A stretch of 64,000 bases of DNA from Bordetella petrii (GCF_017356245.1 NZ_JAFMZZ010000001.1:467073-531072); one strand, 5' to 3'. Positions 15,726 through 24,108 are shown, counted from the stretch's first letter. Notes: a model not told the origin generated them from the letters alone. Numbers and translations are program-made.

Positions 15726-16904
15726 TCACACGGCCCCGGCTGCGCGCAAACGCTCGCGCGCCGCGGCGTCCAGCCCCAGCCAGCCCAGTATTTCGTCGGA
15801 ATGCGCGCCGGTCTCGGGCGCCGCCGTCACCGGCGGCCGCTCGGCTCCGCCGAACACCAGGGGCGGCGCCATGATGTCGATATCGCCGCGCTGTGGATGG
15901 TTGACGCGCCGCGTCATGACCAGGTGCCGCACTTGTTCGTTCTGGAACGCGGTATCCATCGACAGGATCGGCCCGCACGGCACGCCGGCGGCATTCAGGC
16001 GCTCGATCCATTCGGCGCTGGTGCGGCAGCGCGTGCGCGCAATGATTTCACGGTTCAGATCGGCCCGGTTCTCGACCCGCAGGCCGGCCGATGCGAAGCG
16101 CGGGTCATCATTCATTTCGGGCATTTCCAGCACTTCGCACAGCCGCGCGAACATGCTCGACCCCATAGCGGCGATGTTGATGTAGCCATCGGCCGTGGGA
16201 TACACGCCAGTGGGCGCGCTGGTGGGATGGTCGTTGCCCGACTGGCTGGGAACTTCGCCATCGATCAGCCAGCGGGTGGCCTGGAAATCCATCATCCACA
16301 CCTGCGCCTGCAGCAGCGAAGTCTGCACCCAGCGGCCCTGCCCGGTGCGCTCGCGATCCAGCAGGGCCATCAGCATGCCGATGGCGGCGAACAGCCCGGC
16401 GCTGAGATCGGCAATGGGAATGCCCGCGCGCATCGGACCGCGTCCGGCCTCGCCCGTGACCGACATCAGGCCGCCGAGCCCCTGGGCGATCTGGTCCAGA
16501 CCGGGCCGGTCGGCGTATGGCCCGTCCTGCCCGAAACCCGAGATGCTGGCGTACACCAACCCAGGGTTGATCTGGCTGAGCGACGCGTAGTCGATGCCCA
16601 GCTTGCGCTTGACCGAGGGCCGGTAGTTTTCCACCAGCACGTCGGCGCGCTTGACCAGCTCCATGAACACCACCTTGCCTTCGGGGTGCTTCAGGTTCAG
16701 TGTCAGGCTGCGCTTGTTGCGATGCGTGTTTTGATAATCGCTGAATTTGGCGGCGCCGCCGGGCTTGTCGTCCTTGACCTGGCTGGGCTCTTCGATCTTG
16801 ATGACGTTGGCGCCCCAGTCGGCGAACTGCCGCACGGCCGTCGGCCCCGAACGCACGCGCGACAGATCCAGAACGACAAAACGATCGAGCGGGGCAAAAA
16901 TCAT
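15726..16904 (-). CDS. Type III CoA-transferase (CaiB/BaiF family)
   Basis: A 392-residue CoA-transferase that moves CoA from a donor thioester to a carboxylic acid. It shows the family start FVVLDLSRVRSGPTAVRQFADWGANVIKIE, the VENYRPSVKRKLGIDY segment, SGFGQDGPY, and GIPIADLSAG with the expected catalytic Asp at residue 166. It is the first gene of a four-gene leftward operon (CoA-transferase, GntR, crotonase, Bug). AAGG about eight bases upstream of the ATG serves as the ribosome-binding site. The substrate is unknown; the Bug receptor suggests an exogenous di- or hydroxy-carboxylate. Confidence 0.92.
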   Translation of the reverse strand: MIFAPLDRFVVLDLSRVRSGPTAVRQFADWGANVIKIEEPSQVKDDKPGGAAKFSDYQNTHRNKRSLTLNLKHPEGKVVFMELVKRADVLVENYRPSVKRKLGIDYASLSQINPGLVYASISGFGQDGPYADRPGLDQIAQGLGGLMSVTGEAGRGPMRAGIPIADLSAGLFAAIGMLMALLDRERTGQGRWVQTSLLQAQVWMMDFQATRWLIDGEVPSQSGNDHPTSAPTGVYPTADGYINIAAMGSSMFARLCEVLEMPEMNDDPRFASAGLRVENRADLNREIIARTRCRTSAEWIERLNAAGVPCGPILSMDTAFQNEQVRHLVMTRRVNHPQRGDIDIMAPPLVFGGAERPPVTAAPETGAHSDEILGWLGLDAAARERLRAAGAV

Positions 16905-16926
16905 GGCGGCGCCTTGGTCCGGTGAT

Positions 16927-16947
16927 GTAGGTTGTTGGACATCCTAC
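16927..16947. promoter_or_regulatory. Palindromic operator for the GntR/FCD regulator
   Basis: A 21-bp near-palindrome: outer arms GTAGG (16927-16931) and CCTAC (16943-16947) around TTGTTGGACAT (16932-16942). Eight of ten base pairs match. The core fits the FadR-subfamily pattern TNGT-N3-ACNA with one change. It lies 23 bases upstream of the CoA-transferase ATG and touches a TATAAG -10-like element (16947-16952, minus strand), so binding would block that promoter. Confidence 0.65.
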
Positions 16948-17002
16948 TTATATTCCCTACCCCCTCCCATTCTGGAAAACCCGCATCCGCCCCGCCGCTT
17001 CC

Positions 17003-17797
17003 CTACTCTGCCAGGAACTCCAGCACCTTGGCCAGGAAGACCGCGGGCATCTCGAGGTTGGGCATGTGCACGGTGTCCAGCATGGCCAGGCGGGCGTCCG
17101 GCACCGCCGCCGCGATCTGTTCTCCGTGACTGGCCTGCGTCACCGTATCGTGCCGCCCGGCAATCACCAGCGTGGGCCGCGATATCCGGGCCAATGCCGC
17201 GCGCATATCCATGTCGCGCACCGCCGCGAAGTTGCCGGCCAGCCCTTGCGCCGGCGTGCTCATCACCATGGCGCGGAACGGCTCGACCAGGGCGGGCGCA
17301 TCGCGCCGCATGGCCGGCGGAAACCAGTTGCCCATGAACATGTCCGCCGTCGCGGCAAGATCCGGCGCGCGCAGCACCGAGTCGATCAGCGCATCCCATT
17401 GCCCGGCCGGCCCCAGGTAAGGCGAGGTATTGCTCAGCACCAGGCGGTCGATGCGCTGCGGCGCATGCACGCCCAGCCATTGCCCCACCATGCCGCCCAG
17501 CGACAGGCCCAGGAAATGGACGCGCCGGATGCCCGTGGCGTCCAGCAGCTCCAGCACATCGCGGCCCAGGCGTTCGACCGTGTACGGCCCGGCCGGCGCG
17601 TCGGAGCGGCCATGGCCGCGGGCGTCGTAGCGCAGCACCCGGAAGTGGCGCGCCAGTTCGGCCACCTGCCCATCCCACATGTGCAGTGTGGTCGCGATGG
17701 AGTTCGACAGCACCAGCACGGGCCGGCCGGGCTCGCCGTCGTACCGGTAGGCAATGCGCTGGCCATCGCTGCTGGAAAAGAAAGACAGGTCGCTCAT
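17003..17797 (-). CDS. Alpha/beta hydrolase, 3-oxoadipate enol-lactonase-like
   Basis: A 264-residue alpha/beta hydrolase. The oxyanion strand LVLSNSIATTLHMWDGQ, the RVLRYDARGHGRSDAP segment, the nucleophile elbow GLSLGGM, a late Asp in VIAGRHD and the catalytic His in DTVHMPNLE are all visible. The layout is that of PcaD (enol-lactonase). No pca genes are near, so it may hydrolyse a different lactone or ester feeding the adjacent CoA-transferase operon. AAGGAA precedes the ATG at 17797. It is divergent from the LysR gene, with a 7-bp-arm palindrome between them. Confidence 0.85.
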   Translation of the reverse strand: MSDLSFFSSSDGQRIAYRYDGEPGRPVLVLSNSIATTLHMWDGQVAELARHFRVLRYDARGHGRSDAPAGPYTVERLGRDVLELLDATGIRRVHFLGLSLGGMVGQWLGVHAPQRIDRLVLSNTSPYLGPAGQWDALIDSVLRAPDLAATADMFMGNWFPPAMRRDAPALVEPFRAMVMSTPAQGLAGNFAAVRDMDMRAALARISRPTLVIAGRHDTVTQASHGEQIAAAVPDARLAMLDTVHMPNLEMPAVFLAKVLEFLAE

Positions 17798-17858
17798 GAC
17801 AGTTCCTTGGTTGAGATGCATGCGACAGATCGTAGTTGCGGCCAACGCGCGAAGCTAT

Positions 17859-17882
17859 TACAAAGATTGCACATTCTTTGTA
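17859..17882. promoter_or_regulatory. Probable LysR-type operator between hydrolase and lysR genes
   Basis: Perfect 7-bp arms TACAAAG (17859-17865) and CTTTGTA (17876-17882) separated by ten bases, in an AT-rich stretch of a GC-rich region. It is 24 bases before the LysR ATG and 61 before the hydrolase ATG, the classic place for a divergent LysR site; arms containing T-N11-A are typical. Confidence 0.6.
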
Positions 17883-17906
17883 GATAGTACTGACAATGAG
17901 GCCGGC

Positions 17907-18857
17907 ATGAACGCCTTCACCCTGCACGACCTTCAATGTTTCGACGCCGTGGTGCGCGCCGGCGGCTTCCAGGCCGCCGCGGCGGCGCTGCACCGTTCGC
18001 ACCCGGCTGTGTTCGCGGCGGTGGCCAAGCTGGAACGCCAGCTGGGCCTGGCGCTGCTGGACCGCGGCGGCTATCGGGTGCGGCCCACCGAGGCCGGCCG
18101 CTCATTCCACCGCAGGGCTCAGGCGCTGCTGCGCGAACTGAAAGGCCTGCATGCGCATGCCGCGCAATTGGCCATGGGCCAGGAAAGCGAGCTGCGCGTC
18201 GTCATCGGCGATCTGTGCCCGCGCCCGGCCACGCTGGCGCTGCTGGGCCGCTACTTCGCGGGCTGCCCCGTAACCCGGCTGGACCTGCATTACGAGGCCG
18301 TGACCGGCCCCTGGGAACGCCTGTTCGACGACCAGGCCGACCTGATCGTGCACCGCGTCGACAAAAGCGACCCGCGCATCGAATGGATCGACCTGTGCAA
18401 GGTGGCGCTGGTGCCGGTGGTGGCGCCGGGCTTCCTGCCCTTTGCGCCGACGCGCGGCCTGGCCCCGGATCAATTGCGCGACTGCACCCAGTGCATCATC
18501 CGCGACACCGCGCGCCACACCGATGCCGGCAGCTACTTTGTCATCGAAGGCGCGCACCAGTACACGGTGCCCGACCAGCTGATGAAGAAGGAAATCATCC
18601 TGCAGGGCATGGCATGGGGCCACCTGCCGCGCTTTCTGATCGAGCGCGAACTGGCCAAGGGGCAATTGCAGGCCATCACCAGCCGCCACCTGCCGGGCCG
18701 CACCGAAGAACTGGTCGCGGCCCGCCGCCGCGACCGGCCGCACGGACCGGTGGCCAACCGATTGTGGGAATTCCTGCAGACCCAGGCCGGCGCCTTTCGC
18801 GCCGCGGCCCAGCCCGCGGCGGCGGCGGCGCGCAAGCGGGCCGTCGGCAAGCGCTGA
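17907..18857 (+). CDS. LysR-family transcriptional regulator
   Basis: A 316-residue regulator. The N-terminal winged helix starts FTLHDLQCFDAVVRAGGFQAAAAALHRS and continues AVFAAVAKLERQLGLALLDR. The co-inducer domain follows (VVIGDLCPRPATLALL to about residue 290). The C-terminal tail is Ala/Lys/Arg-rich. It is divergent from the enol-lactonase-like hydrolase and likely controls it, and perhaps the CoA-transferase operon beyond. The ATG at 17907 begins at the normal family start; longer readings cross the intergenic palindrome. Confidence 0.92.
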   Translation: MNAFTLHDLQCFDAVVRAGGFQAAAAALHRSHPAVFAAVAKLERQLGLALLDRGGYRVRPTEAGRSFHRRAQALLRELKGLHAHAAQLAMGQESELRVVIGDLCPRPATLALLGRYFAGCPVTRLDLHYEAVTGPWERLFDDQADLIVHRVDKSDPRIEWIDLCKVALVPVVAPGFLPFAPTRGLAPDQLRDCTQCIIRDTARHTDAGSYFVIEGAHQYTVPDQLMKKEIILQGMAWGHLPRFLIERELAKGQLQAITSRHLPGRTEELVAARRRDRPHGPVANRLWEFLQTQAGAFRAAAQPAAAAARKRAVGKR

Positions 18858-18863
18858 CGCGCC

Positions 18864-18890
18864 GCCGCGGCCGGCTCGTCAGGCCGCGGC
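18864..18890. terminator. GC hairpin between convergent lysR and iclR, stop codon in loop
   Basis: Perfect 9-bp arms GCCGCGGCC and GGCCGCGGC with a nine-base loop; the last three loop bases are the TGA (minus strand) of the IclR gene. No T-run follows on either strand. Confidence 0.45.
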
Positions 18891-19619
18891 GCCTTCCGGC
18901 GCGGGAAACACGCCGCCCAGGCGGGCCGTCAGTTGCCGGGCCGCCTGCAGCACCGGCCCCGCGAATGCCGGGTCCAGGCGTTCGGTGGGCATGGTCAGCG
19001 TCAGCGTGCCGGCCAGTTGCCCGCCCGCGCCGAACACCGGCGCGGCCACGCCGGCCACCTCGGCGATGCGGTCGCCCGCCAGCACCGCCACGTGCTCGCG
19101 GCGGATGCGCGCGTAGATCTCGCCCGGCGCCCCTTCGTAGGCCAGCATGACCCGGCCGCCGGCGCCGTGTTCCAGCGGCAGCAGGTCGCCGACCCGGATG
19201 TGGTCGCGCACGGGGCGCGGCGAATCGACGCGGTGCAGGCACAGGCGCTTGCCGCCCTCGCGAATATAGAACGCGGCGCTTTCCTGTGTTTGCGCCACCA
19301 GGTCGCGCAGCACGGGCATCACCAGGGGTTCCAACGAGAACGAGTCGGCATACACCAGGTGCAGCCGCGCGATTTCCGGCCCCAGGGCATAGCGGCCGTC
19401 GGGCAGCTTGGCCACGAAATGCGCATGCTCCAGCGACGACAGCATGCGCAGCACCGTACTTTTGTGGATGCGCGTGCGCGCCGCGATGTCGGCCAGCGTG
19501 GGGTGGGGCAACTCGCCCGAGAACACGGCCAGCACGGCCAGCGCGCGGTCCAGCGTGGCAACGCCGCCGGCGGCGGCATTCAGGTCGGCAACAGAAGGAA
19601 CGGCGGGTCTGCGGGGCAT
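18879..19619 (-). CDS. IclR-family transcriptional regulator
   Basis: A 246-residue regulator. Residues about 24-85 make the winged helix (TLDRALAVLAVFSGELPHPTLADIAARTRIHKSTVLRMLSSLE) and the rest is the IclR GAF-like effector domain, with ESAAFYIREGGKRLCLHRV and LEHGAGGRVMLAYEG as landmarks. An ATG at 19619 was chosen; a TTG 21 bases upstream is possible, and neither has a strong ribosome-binding site. It is divergent from the crotonase-Bug-CoA-transferase operon and very likely binds the 9-bp-arm palindrome at 19688-19710. Confidence 0.92.
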   Translation of the reverse strand: MPRRPAVPSVADLNAAAGGVATLDRALAVLAVFSGELPHPTLADIAARTRIHKSTVLRMLSSLEHAHFVAKLPDGRYALGPEIARLHLVYADSFSLEPLVMPVLRDLVAQTQESAAFYIREGGKRLCLHRVDSPRPVRDHIRVGDLLPLEHGAGGRVMLAYEGAPGEIYARIRREHVAVLAGDRIAEVAGVAAPVFGAGGQLAGTLTLTMPTERLDPAFAGPVLQAARQLTARLGGVFPAPEGAAA

Positions 19620-19656
19620 GCGGGCGGCGGGTCCGGGCAAAGAGAGGAAGTGTAGT

Positions 19657-19686
19657 TTGACATGCGCTCTGGCCGTGCCATATTAT
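19657..19686 (+). promoter_or_regulatory. Promoter of the IclR-linked operon
   Basis: A consensus TTGACA (19657-19662), 18-base spacer and TATTAT (19681-19686) point rightward. Transcription should start about 19693, inside the IclR-type palindrome, leaving a leader of only about 22 bases before the ATG at 19715. Confidence 0.7.
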
Positions 19687-19687
19687 A

Positions 19688-19710
19688 AAGATAGAATATC
19701 GTTCTATCTT
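19688..19710. promoter_or_regulatory. IclR-type operator
   Basis: Perfect inverted repeat: AAGATAGAA and TTCTATCTT with a TATCG spacer. It covers the predicted transcription start, directly after the -10, so bound regulator would block initiation. The first codon begins four bases later. Confidence 0.75.
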
Positions 19711-19714
19711 AACA

Positions 19715-20476
19715 ATGACCTCCACGACAGACAACCTGCGCGTCGAGCAGCACCGCGGCTGGGCGCTGATCCAGATCAATCGCCCGCACAAGCGCAACGC
19801 CCTGGACCGCGCCACTCGCACCGGCCTGCTGGCCGCCCTGCGCAGCCTGGAGCAACGGGCGCGCGCCGTCATCCTGACTGGCAGCGGCAGCGCCTTCTGC
19901 GCCGGCCTGGACCTGACCGAGCGCGCGGCCGACCGCGCCGCCGGCCGCGACACGGGCTCGGCCGAATGGGTGGAATTGAATGCCGCGATCCGCGCGCATC
20001 CGGCGGTGTTCATCGCGGCTGTCAATGGTGTGGCCCTGGGCGGCGGCGTCACTCTGATGAATTCCTGCGACCTGGCCTTGGCCAGCGCCGAGGCCAGCTT
20101 CGCCTGCCCCGAACTGGGTTTTGGCGCGTATGCCAGCGCCTCGGGCCCGACCACGCAGCTGTCGGGCATCGCCCGCAAGCGCGCCGCCTGGCTGCTGCTG
20201 ACCACCGACCGCCTGGACGCGGCCACGTTCGAGCGCTGGGGCCTGGTGAATGAAGTCGTTGCGCCGGCCGCCCTGCTGCCGCGCGCAACTGGCCTGGCCG
20301 AACGCCTGGCCGCCCACGACCCGACGGCGCTGAGCGCCGTCAAGCAGGCGCTGGACCACATTCCCGCCGTGGTCCGCGACTGGCGCGAGGCCATGGAGTA
20401 CGGCCAGCGCGTCAATGCCGATATCCGGCGCCACAACAACCACACCCCCATTCCCACACAGGAGACAACCCCATGA
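19715..20476 (+). CDS. Enoyl-CoA hydratase/isomerase-family protein
   Basis: A 253-residue crotonase. SAFCAGLDLTER (59-70) and LGGGVT (108-113) provide the oxyanion hole. The first hydratase glutamate is replaced by Thr113, while the second is kept as Glu133 in CPELGFG. One-glutamate crotonases include isomerases and some dehydratases, so plain hydratase activity is not assured. No Shine-Dalgarno sequence precedes the ATG (TTAACAATG), and the leader is very short. Its stop overlaps the Bug receptor start by four bases. It opens a rightward operon of six genes. Confidence 0.87.
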   Translation: MTSTTDNLRVEQHRGWALIQINRPHKRNALDRATRTGLLAALRSLEQRARAVILTGSGSAFCAGLDLTERAADRAAGRDTGSAEWVELNAAIRAHPAVFIAAVNGVALGGGVTLMNSCDLALASAEASFACPELGFGAYASASGPTTQLSGIARKRAAWLLLTTDRLDAATFERWGLVNEVVAPAALLPRATGLAERLAAHDPTALSAVKQALDHIPAVVRDWREAMEYGQRVNADIRRHNNHTPIPTQETTP

Positions 20477-21450
20477 ATATCCGCCTTTCCCGCCGCTCGA
20501 TGCTCGCCCTGCTGGGCGCCGCCGCCCTGGCGCCGGCCTATGGCCAGCAGCCCTACCCCAGCAAGCCCGTCACCATCGTGGTGCCCTTTGCAGTGGGCGG
20601 CAGCACCGACCTGGTGGCGCGCCTGATCGGCGACCAGCTCGGCAACGCGCTGGGCCAGCCCGCCATCGTCACCAACCGCACCGGCGGCGGCGGCGTGGTG
20701 GGCTGGAGCAACGTGGCGCGCGCCGAGCCCGACGGCTATACCGTGCTGACCACCGAAATGTCGTTCGCCATCGCGCCCGGCCTGCTGTCGAACCTGCCGT
20801 TCAATGCCAAGAAAGATTTCACGCACATCACCACGGCCGTGCAGGTGCCGCACGTGCTGGTGGTCAACCCCGGCGTGCCGGCCAAGACCGTGCAGGAACT
20901 GATCGCGCTGGCCAAGAAAAAGCCCGGCGAGCTGTTCTATGGATCGGGCGGCAACGGCACCAACACCCACCTGGCGGCCGAACTGTTCAAGGACGCGGCC
21001 GGCAACCTGGACATCGTGCACGTGCCGTACAAGGGCGCGGGCGCCGTGCTGGCCGACCTGATGGGCGGGCAGGTGCAGATGCTGATCACTTCGCTGCCCA
21101 CCGCCCTGCCCCACATCAAGTCGGGCAAGCTGCGCGCCCTGATGGTGGCCAGCGACAAGCGCAGCCCCGCGCTGCCCGACGTGCCCAGCGCGCCGGAAGC
21201 GGGCCTGCCGCGCATGGACATCAAGTTCTGGATCGGCTTCGCGGCCCCCGCCGGCACGCCGCAGGCGGCCATCGACAAACTCAACCAGTCCATCATCGCC
21301 ACCCTGCGCCTGCCCGCCTCGCAGCAGCGGCTCGAACAGATGGGCCTGGAAACCATCGGCAACACGCCGGCCGAGGCCACCCGCCTGGTCGAGCAGGAAA
21401 TGGGCCGCTGGGCCAAGGTCATCAAACAGCGCGGCATCAAAGTAGATTGA
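20473..21450 (+). CDS. Bug/TctC-family periplasmic solute receptor
   Basis: A 325-residue receptor with a twin-Arg-like start (MNIRLSRRSMLALLGAAAL) and cleavage near AYGQ. The family motifs YPSKPVTIVVPFAVGGSTD, TNRTGGGGVVGW, GSGGNGTNTHLAAELF and VPYKGAGAV are present. Like the receptor at 12.9-13.9 kb it stands without TctAB. It is the second gene of the IclR-linked operon and probably delivers or senses the compound that the following CoA-transferases activate. Confidence 0.93.
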   Translation: MNIRLSRRSMLALLGAAALAPAYGQQPYPSKPVTIVVPFAVGGSTDLVARLIGDQLGNALGQPAIVTNRTGGGGVVGWSNVARAEPDGYTVLTTEMSFAIAPGLLSNLPFNAKKDFTHITTAVQVPHVLVVNPGVPAKTVQELIALAKKKPGELFYGSGGNGTNTHLAAELFKDAAGNLDIVHVPYKGAGAVLADLMGGQVQMLITSLPTALPHIKSGKLRALMVASDKRSPALPDVPSAPEAGLPRMDIKFWIGFAAPAGTPQAAIDKLNQSIIATLRLPASQQRLEQMGLETIGNTPAEATRLVEQEMGRWAKVIKQRGIKVD

Positions 21451-21455
21451 ACCTC

Positions 21456-22658
21456 ATGGCATACCGACCCCTGCACGACATCCGCGTCCTGGATCTGACC
21501 AATGTGCTGGCGGGCCCTTTTGCCTGCCACCAGCTCGCCCATCTGGGCGCCGACGTCATCAAGGTCGAGGCGCGCGGCACGGGCGACCTGGCGCGCCAGC
21601 TGGGCGCCGACCCGGCCCTGAACCAGCGCGGCATGGGCGCGTCCTTCCTGGCGCAGAACGCCGGCAAGCGCTCGATCACCATCGATCTCAAGCAGCCGGG
21701 CGGCAAGGCCGTGTTCCGCCGCCTGGTGCAGCAGGCCGACGTGGTGGTCGAGAACTTCCGGCCGGGTGTCATGCAGCGGCTGGGCCTGGGTTTCGAGCAG
21801 CTGCGCATCGACAATCCCAGGCTGGTCTATTGCGCCATCTCGGGCTTCGGCCAGGACGGCCCGCTGCGCGACCTGCCCGCCTACGACCAGATCGTGCAGG
21901 GCATGTCGGGCGCCATGAGCATCACGGGCAGCCCCGAGGCGGCGCCGCTGCGGGTGGGCTATCCGGTGGCCGACACCATCGGCGGCATGACGGCCTCGTA
22001 CGCCATCGCGGCGGCGCTGGCCGACCGCCAGCGCACAGAGGCCTGCTTCATCGACATCTCGATGCTGGAAGCCATCATGGCCACCATGGGCTGGGCAGTG
22101 TCGAACTATCTGGTGGCGGGCCGCGAAGCCCGGCCGCTGGGCAACGAGAACATGACGGCCAGCCCTTCGGGCACCTTCCAGACTGGCGCGGGCCTGCTCA
22201 ATATCGCCGCCAACCGGCAAACCCAGTTCGAGGCGTTGTGCCGCGTGATCGGCCGCCCCGGGCTGGCGCAGGACGCGCGCTATGCCGAACGCGAGGCGCG
22301 CCTGCGCCATCGCTATGAACTCAAGGCCGACATCGAACGGGCGCTGCAGGCGAAAAGTGCCGAAGAATGGTGGCCGCTGCTGACCGCTGCCAGCGTGCCG
22401 GCAGGGCCGGTATATACCGTGCCGCAAGCGCTGGCGCACCCGCAGATCGCCGAACGCGGCATGGTCGCCACCTTCAGCAACGCGCCGGGCGTCGAGCGCG
22501 ATATCAGCGTGCTGCGCACCGGCATCAAGCTGGACGGCCAGGCGCCGGCCGTGGATACCCCCCCGCCCACGCTGGGCCAGCACACCGATGCGATCCTGGC
22601 GGAACTGGGCTACACCGCGGCGGAGATCGCCGCACTGAAAACGGAGCAGGCAGTATGA
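21456..22658 (+). CDS. Type III CoA-transferase (CaiB/BaiF family)
   Basis: A 400-residue CoA-transferase. HDIRVLDLTNVLAGPFACHQL, LGADVIKVEARGTGD, VVENFRPGVMQRLGLG, ISGFGQDGPL and the catalytic-Asp segment GYPVADTIGG (Asp173) are all present. The ATG follows the Bug stop by five bases. Its TGA overlaps the ATG of the next CoA-transferase. It should load CoA onto a carboxylic acid in the first step of the pathway; the donor and acceptor are unknown. Confidence 0.93.
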   Translation: MAYRPLHDIRVLDLTNVLAGPFACHQLAHLGADVIKVEARGTGDLARQLGADPALNQRGMGASFLAQNAGKRSITIDLKQPGGKAVFRRLVQQADVVVENFRPGVMQRLGLGFEQLRIDNPRLVYCAISGFGQDGPLRDLPAYDQIVQGMSGAMSITGSPEAAPLRVGYPVADTIGGMTASYAIAAALADRQRTEACFIDISMLEAIMATMGWAVSNYLVAGREARPLGNENMTASPSGTFQTGAGLLNIAANRQTQFEALCRVIGRPGLAQDARYAEREARLRHRYELKADIERALQAKSAEEWWPLLTAASVPAGPVYTVPQALAHPQIAERGMVATFSNAPGVERDISVLRTGIKLDGQAPAVDTPPPTLGQHTDAILAELGYTAAEIAALKTEQAV

Positions 22659-24094
22659 GCAGCGGCCAACCCGGCAAGGCGCGGGCCTTCGACGAACTGA
22701 TGCAAGTACGCAACCTGGGCGCCATCGACCCGGGCGAAGTCACCATCTCGGGCCGCGACCCGTTCTACAACACGCCTTACCGCGTGGGCGAAGCCGTGGC
22801 GGCCAGCATCGCCGCGGCGGGCGTGGCGGCCAACGACATCTGGCAGCTGCGCACCGGCCGGCGCCAGGCGCTGAGCATAGACGTGCGGGCCGCCGCCGCG
22901 ACCCTGCGCACCGTCGACTACACGCGCGCCCGCCAGGGCGACGGCGGCTACGCGCCCGTGCCCATCCCGCAGGCCATGTCGCACATGATCTCGGTGACGC
23001 AGCCGTGGCCCACCCGCGACGGCCAGTGGCTGCTGCCGCACCTGAACCTGCCGCACCTGTCGGCGCGGGTACTCGACGTGCTGCAATGCGACAGCACGCC
23101 GGCCGCCGTCAGCGCGGCCGTGGGCCGCTGGGACGCCGATGCGCTGGAAGACGCCATCGCCGCGGCGCGCGCCTGCGGCGGCAAGGTCCGCACCGAAGCC
23201 GAATGGCTGGCCCATCCGCAGGGCCGCTACCTGGCCGGCCGGCCCGTGGTCGAGATCACCCGGGTTGGCGATTCGGCGCCTGAGCCGTTCGTGCCCGGCG
23301 ACCGCCCTCTGTCGGGCGTGCGCGTGCTGGACCTGACGCGCATCCTGGCCGGACCCGTGGCCGGCCGCAGCCTGGCCGAGCACGGCGCCGACGTGCTGAT
23401 GGTGACGGCGCCGCACCTGCCGCAAACCCCGGAGCACGTGCGCGACACCAGCCATGGCAAGCGCAGCTGCTTCCTGGACCTGCGCCAGGCCGGCGACGCG
23501 AACACCATGCGCGCGCTGTTGCGCGAGGCCGATGTCTTCATCGACGGCTACCGGCCCGGCCGGCTGGCCGGCCTGGGCTTCGCGCCCGACGAGCTGCTGC
23601 GCCTGCGGCCCGGCCTGGTGCAGTTGTCGGTCAGCTGCTTCGGCTCGGGCGGTCCCTGGGCCGGCCGCGCGGGCTGGGAACAGGTGGCGCAGGCCGTCAC
23701 CGGCGTCTGCCACCGCAACGGCGAGCTGACCAACCAGGGCCGGCCCAAGCTGGTGTTCGCGCCGCTGTGCGACTACACCACCGGCTACCTGGGCGCGCTG
23801 GGCGTGATGCTGGCCCTGGCCCGCCGCGCGCGCGAAGGCGGCAGCTACCGGGTGCATGTCTCGCTGTGCCAGTCGGCCATGTTCGCGCAGCGCCAGGGCC
23901 TGCTCGACACCTACCAGGACGCGCCCCAGCAGCTCGATGCCGATGAGCTGGATGCCTACACGGTGGCATCGGACACCTGCTACGGCGCCCTGAAGACCCT
24001 GGGCCCGGTGCTGCGCATGTCTGAAACCGCGCCGCGCTGGGCCATCCCCACGCCGCGCCTGGGCGGCGACACCGCCATCTGGCAACCCCGCTGA
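22655..24094 (+). CDS. Two-part CaiB/BaiF CoA-transferase-like protein
   Basis: A 479-residue protein. The normal CaiB N-terminal part is in the second half: SGVRVLDLTRILAGPVAGRSL begins at residue 220, followed by AEHGADVLMV, FIDGYRPGRLAGLGF and APLCDYTTGYLGALG, where Asp373 sits at the catalytic position. The first 210 residues (WQLRTGRRQALSIDVRAA, VRTEAEWLAHPQG) resemble the C-terminal part of other CaiB proteins. The order of the two halves therefore looks permuted compared with the 400-residue partner. It may form a hetero-dimer with that partner, to which it is coupled by ATGA. The permutation is my inference. Confidence 0.8.
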   Translation: MSSGQPGKARAFDELMQVRNLGAIDPGEVTISGRDPFYNTPYRVGEAVAASIAAAGVAANDIWQLRTGRRQALSIDVRAAAATLRTVDYTRARQGDGGYAPVPIPQAMSHMISVTQPWPTRDGQWLLPHLNLPHLSARVLDVLQCDSTPAAVSAAVGRWDADALEDAIAAARACGGKVRTEAEWLAHPQGRYLAGRPVVEITRVGDSAPEPFVPGDRPLSGVRVLDLTRILAGPVAGRSLAEHGADVLMVTAPHLPQTPEHVRDTSHGKRSCFLDLRQAGDANTMRALLREADVFIDGYRPGRLAGLGFAPDELLRLRPGLVQLSVSCFGSGGPWAGRAGWEQVAQAVTGVCHRNGELTNQGRPKLVFAPLCDYTTGYLGALGVMLALARRAREGGSYRVHVSLCQSAMFAQRQGLLDTYQDAPQQLDADELDAYTVASDTCYGALKTLGPVLRMSETAPRWAIPTPRLGGDTAIWQPR

Positions 24095-24108
24095 TTTTCC
24101 GAGGCCCC

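Noticed and set aside
17003..17797. Naming the alpha/beta hydrolase pcaD
   Set aside because: Motifs fit, but no pcaB, pcaC, pcaI or pcaJ gene is nearby, so the substrate is open.
20415..22658. Apparent 747-residue reading spanning the Bug gene and the CoA-transferase
   Set aside because: The first part is a wrong-frame reading of the Bug gene; the real CoA-transferase starts at 21456, right after the Bug stop.
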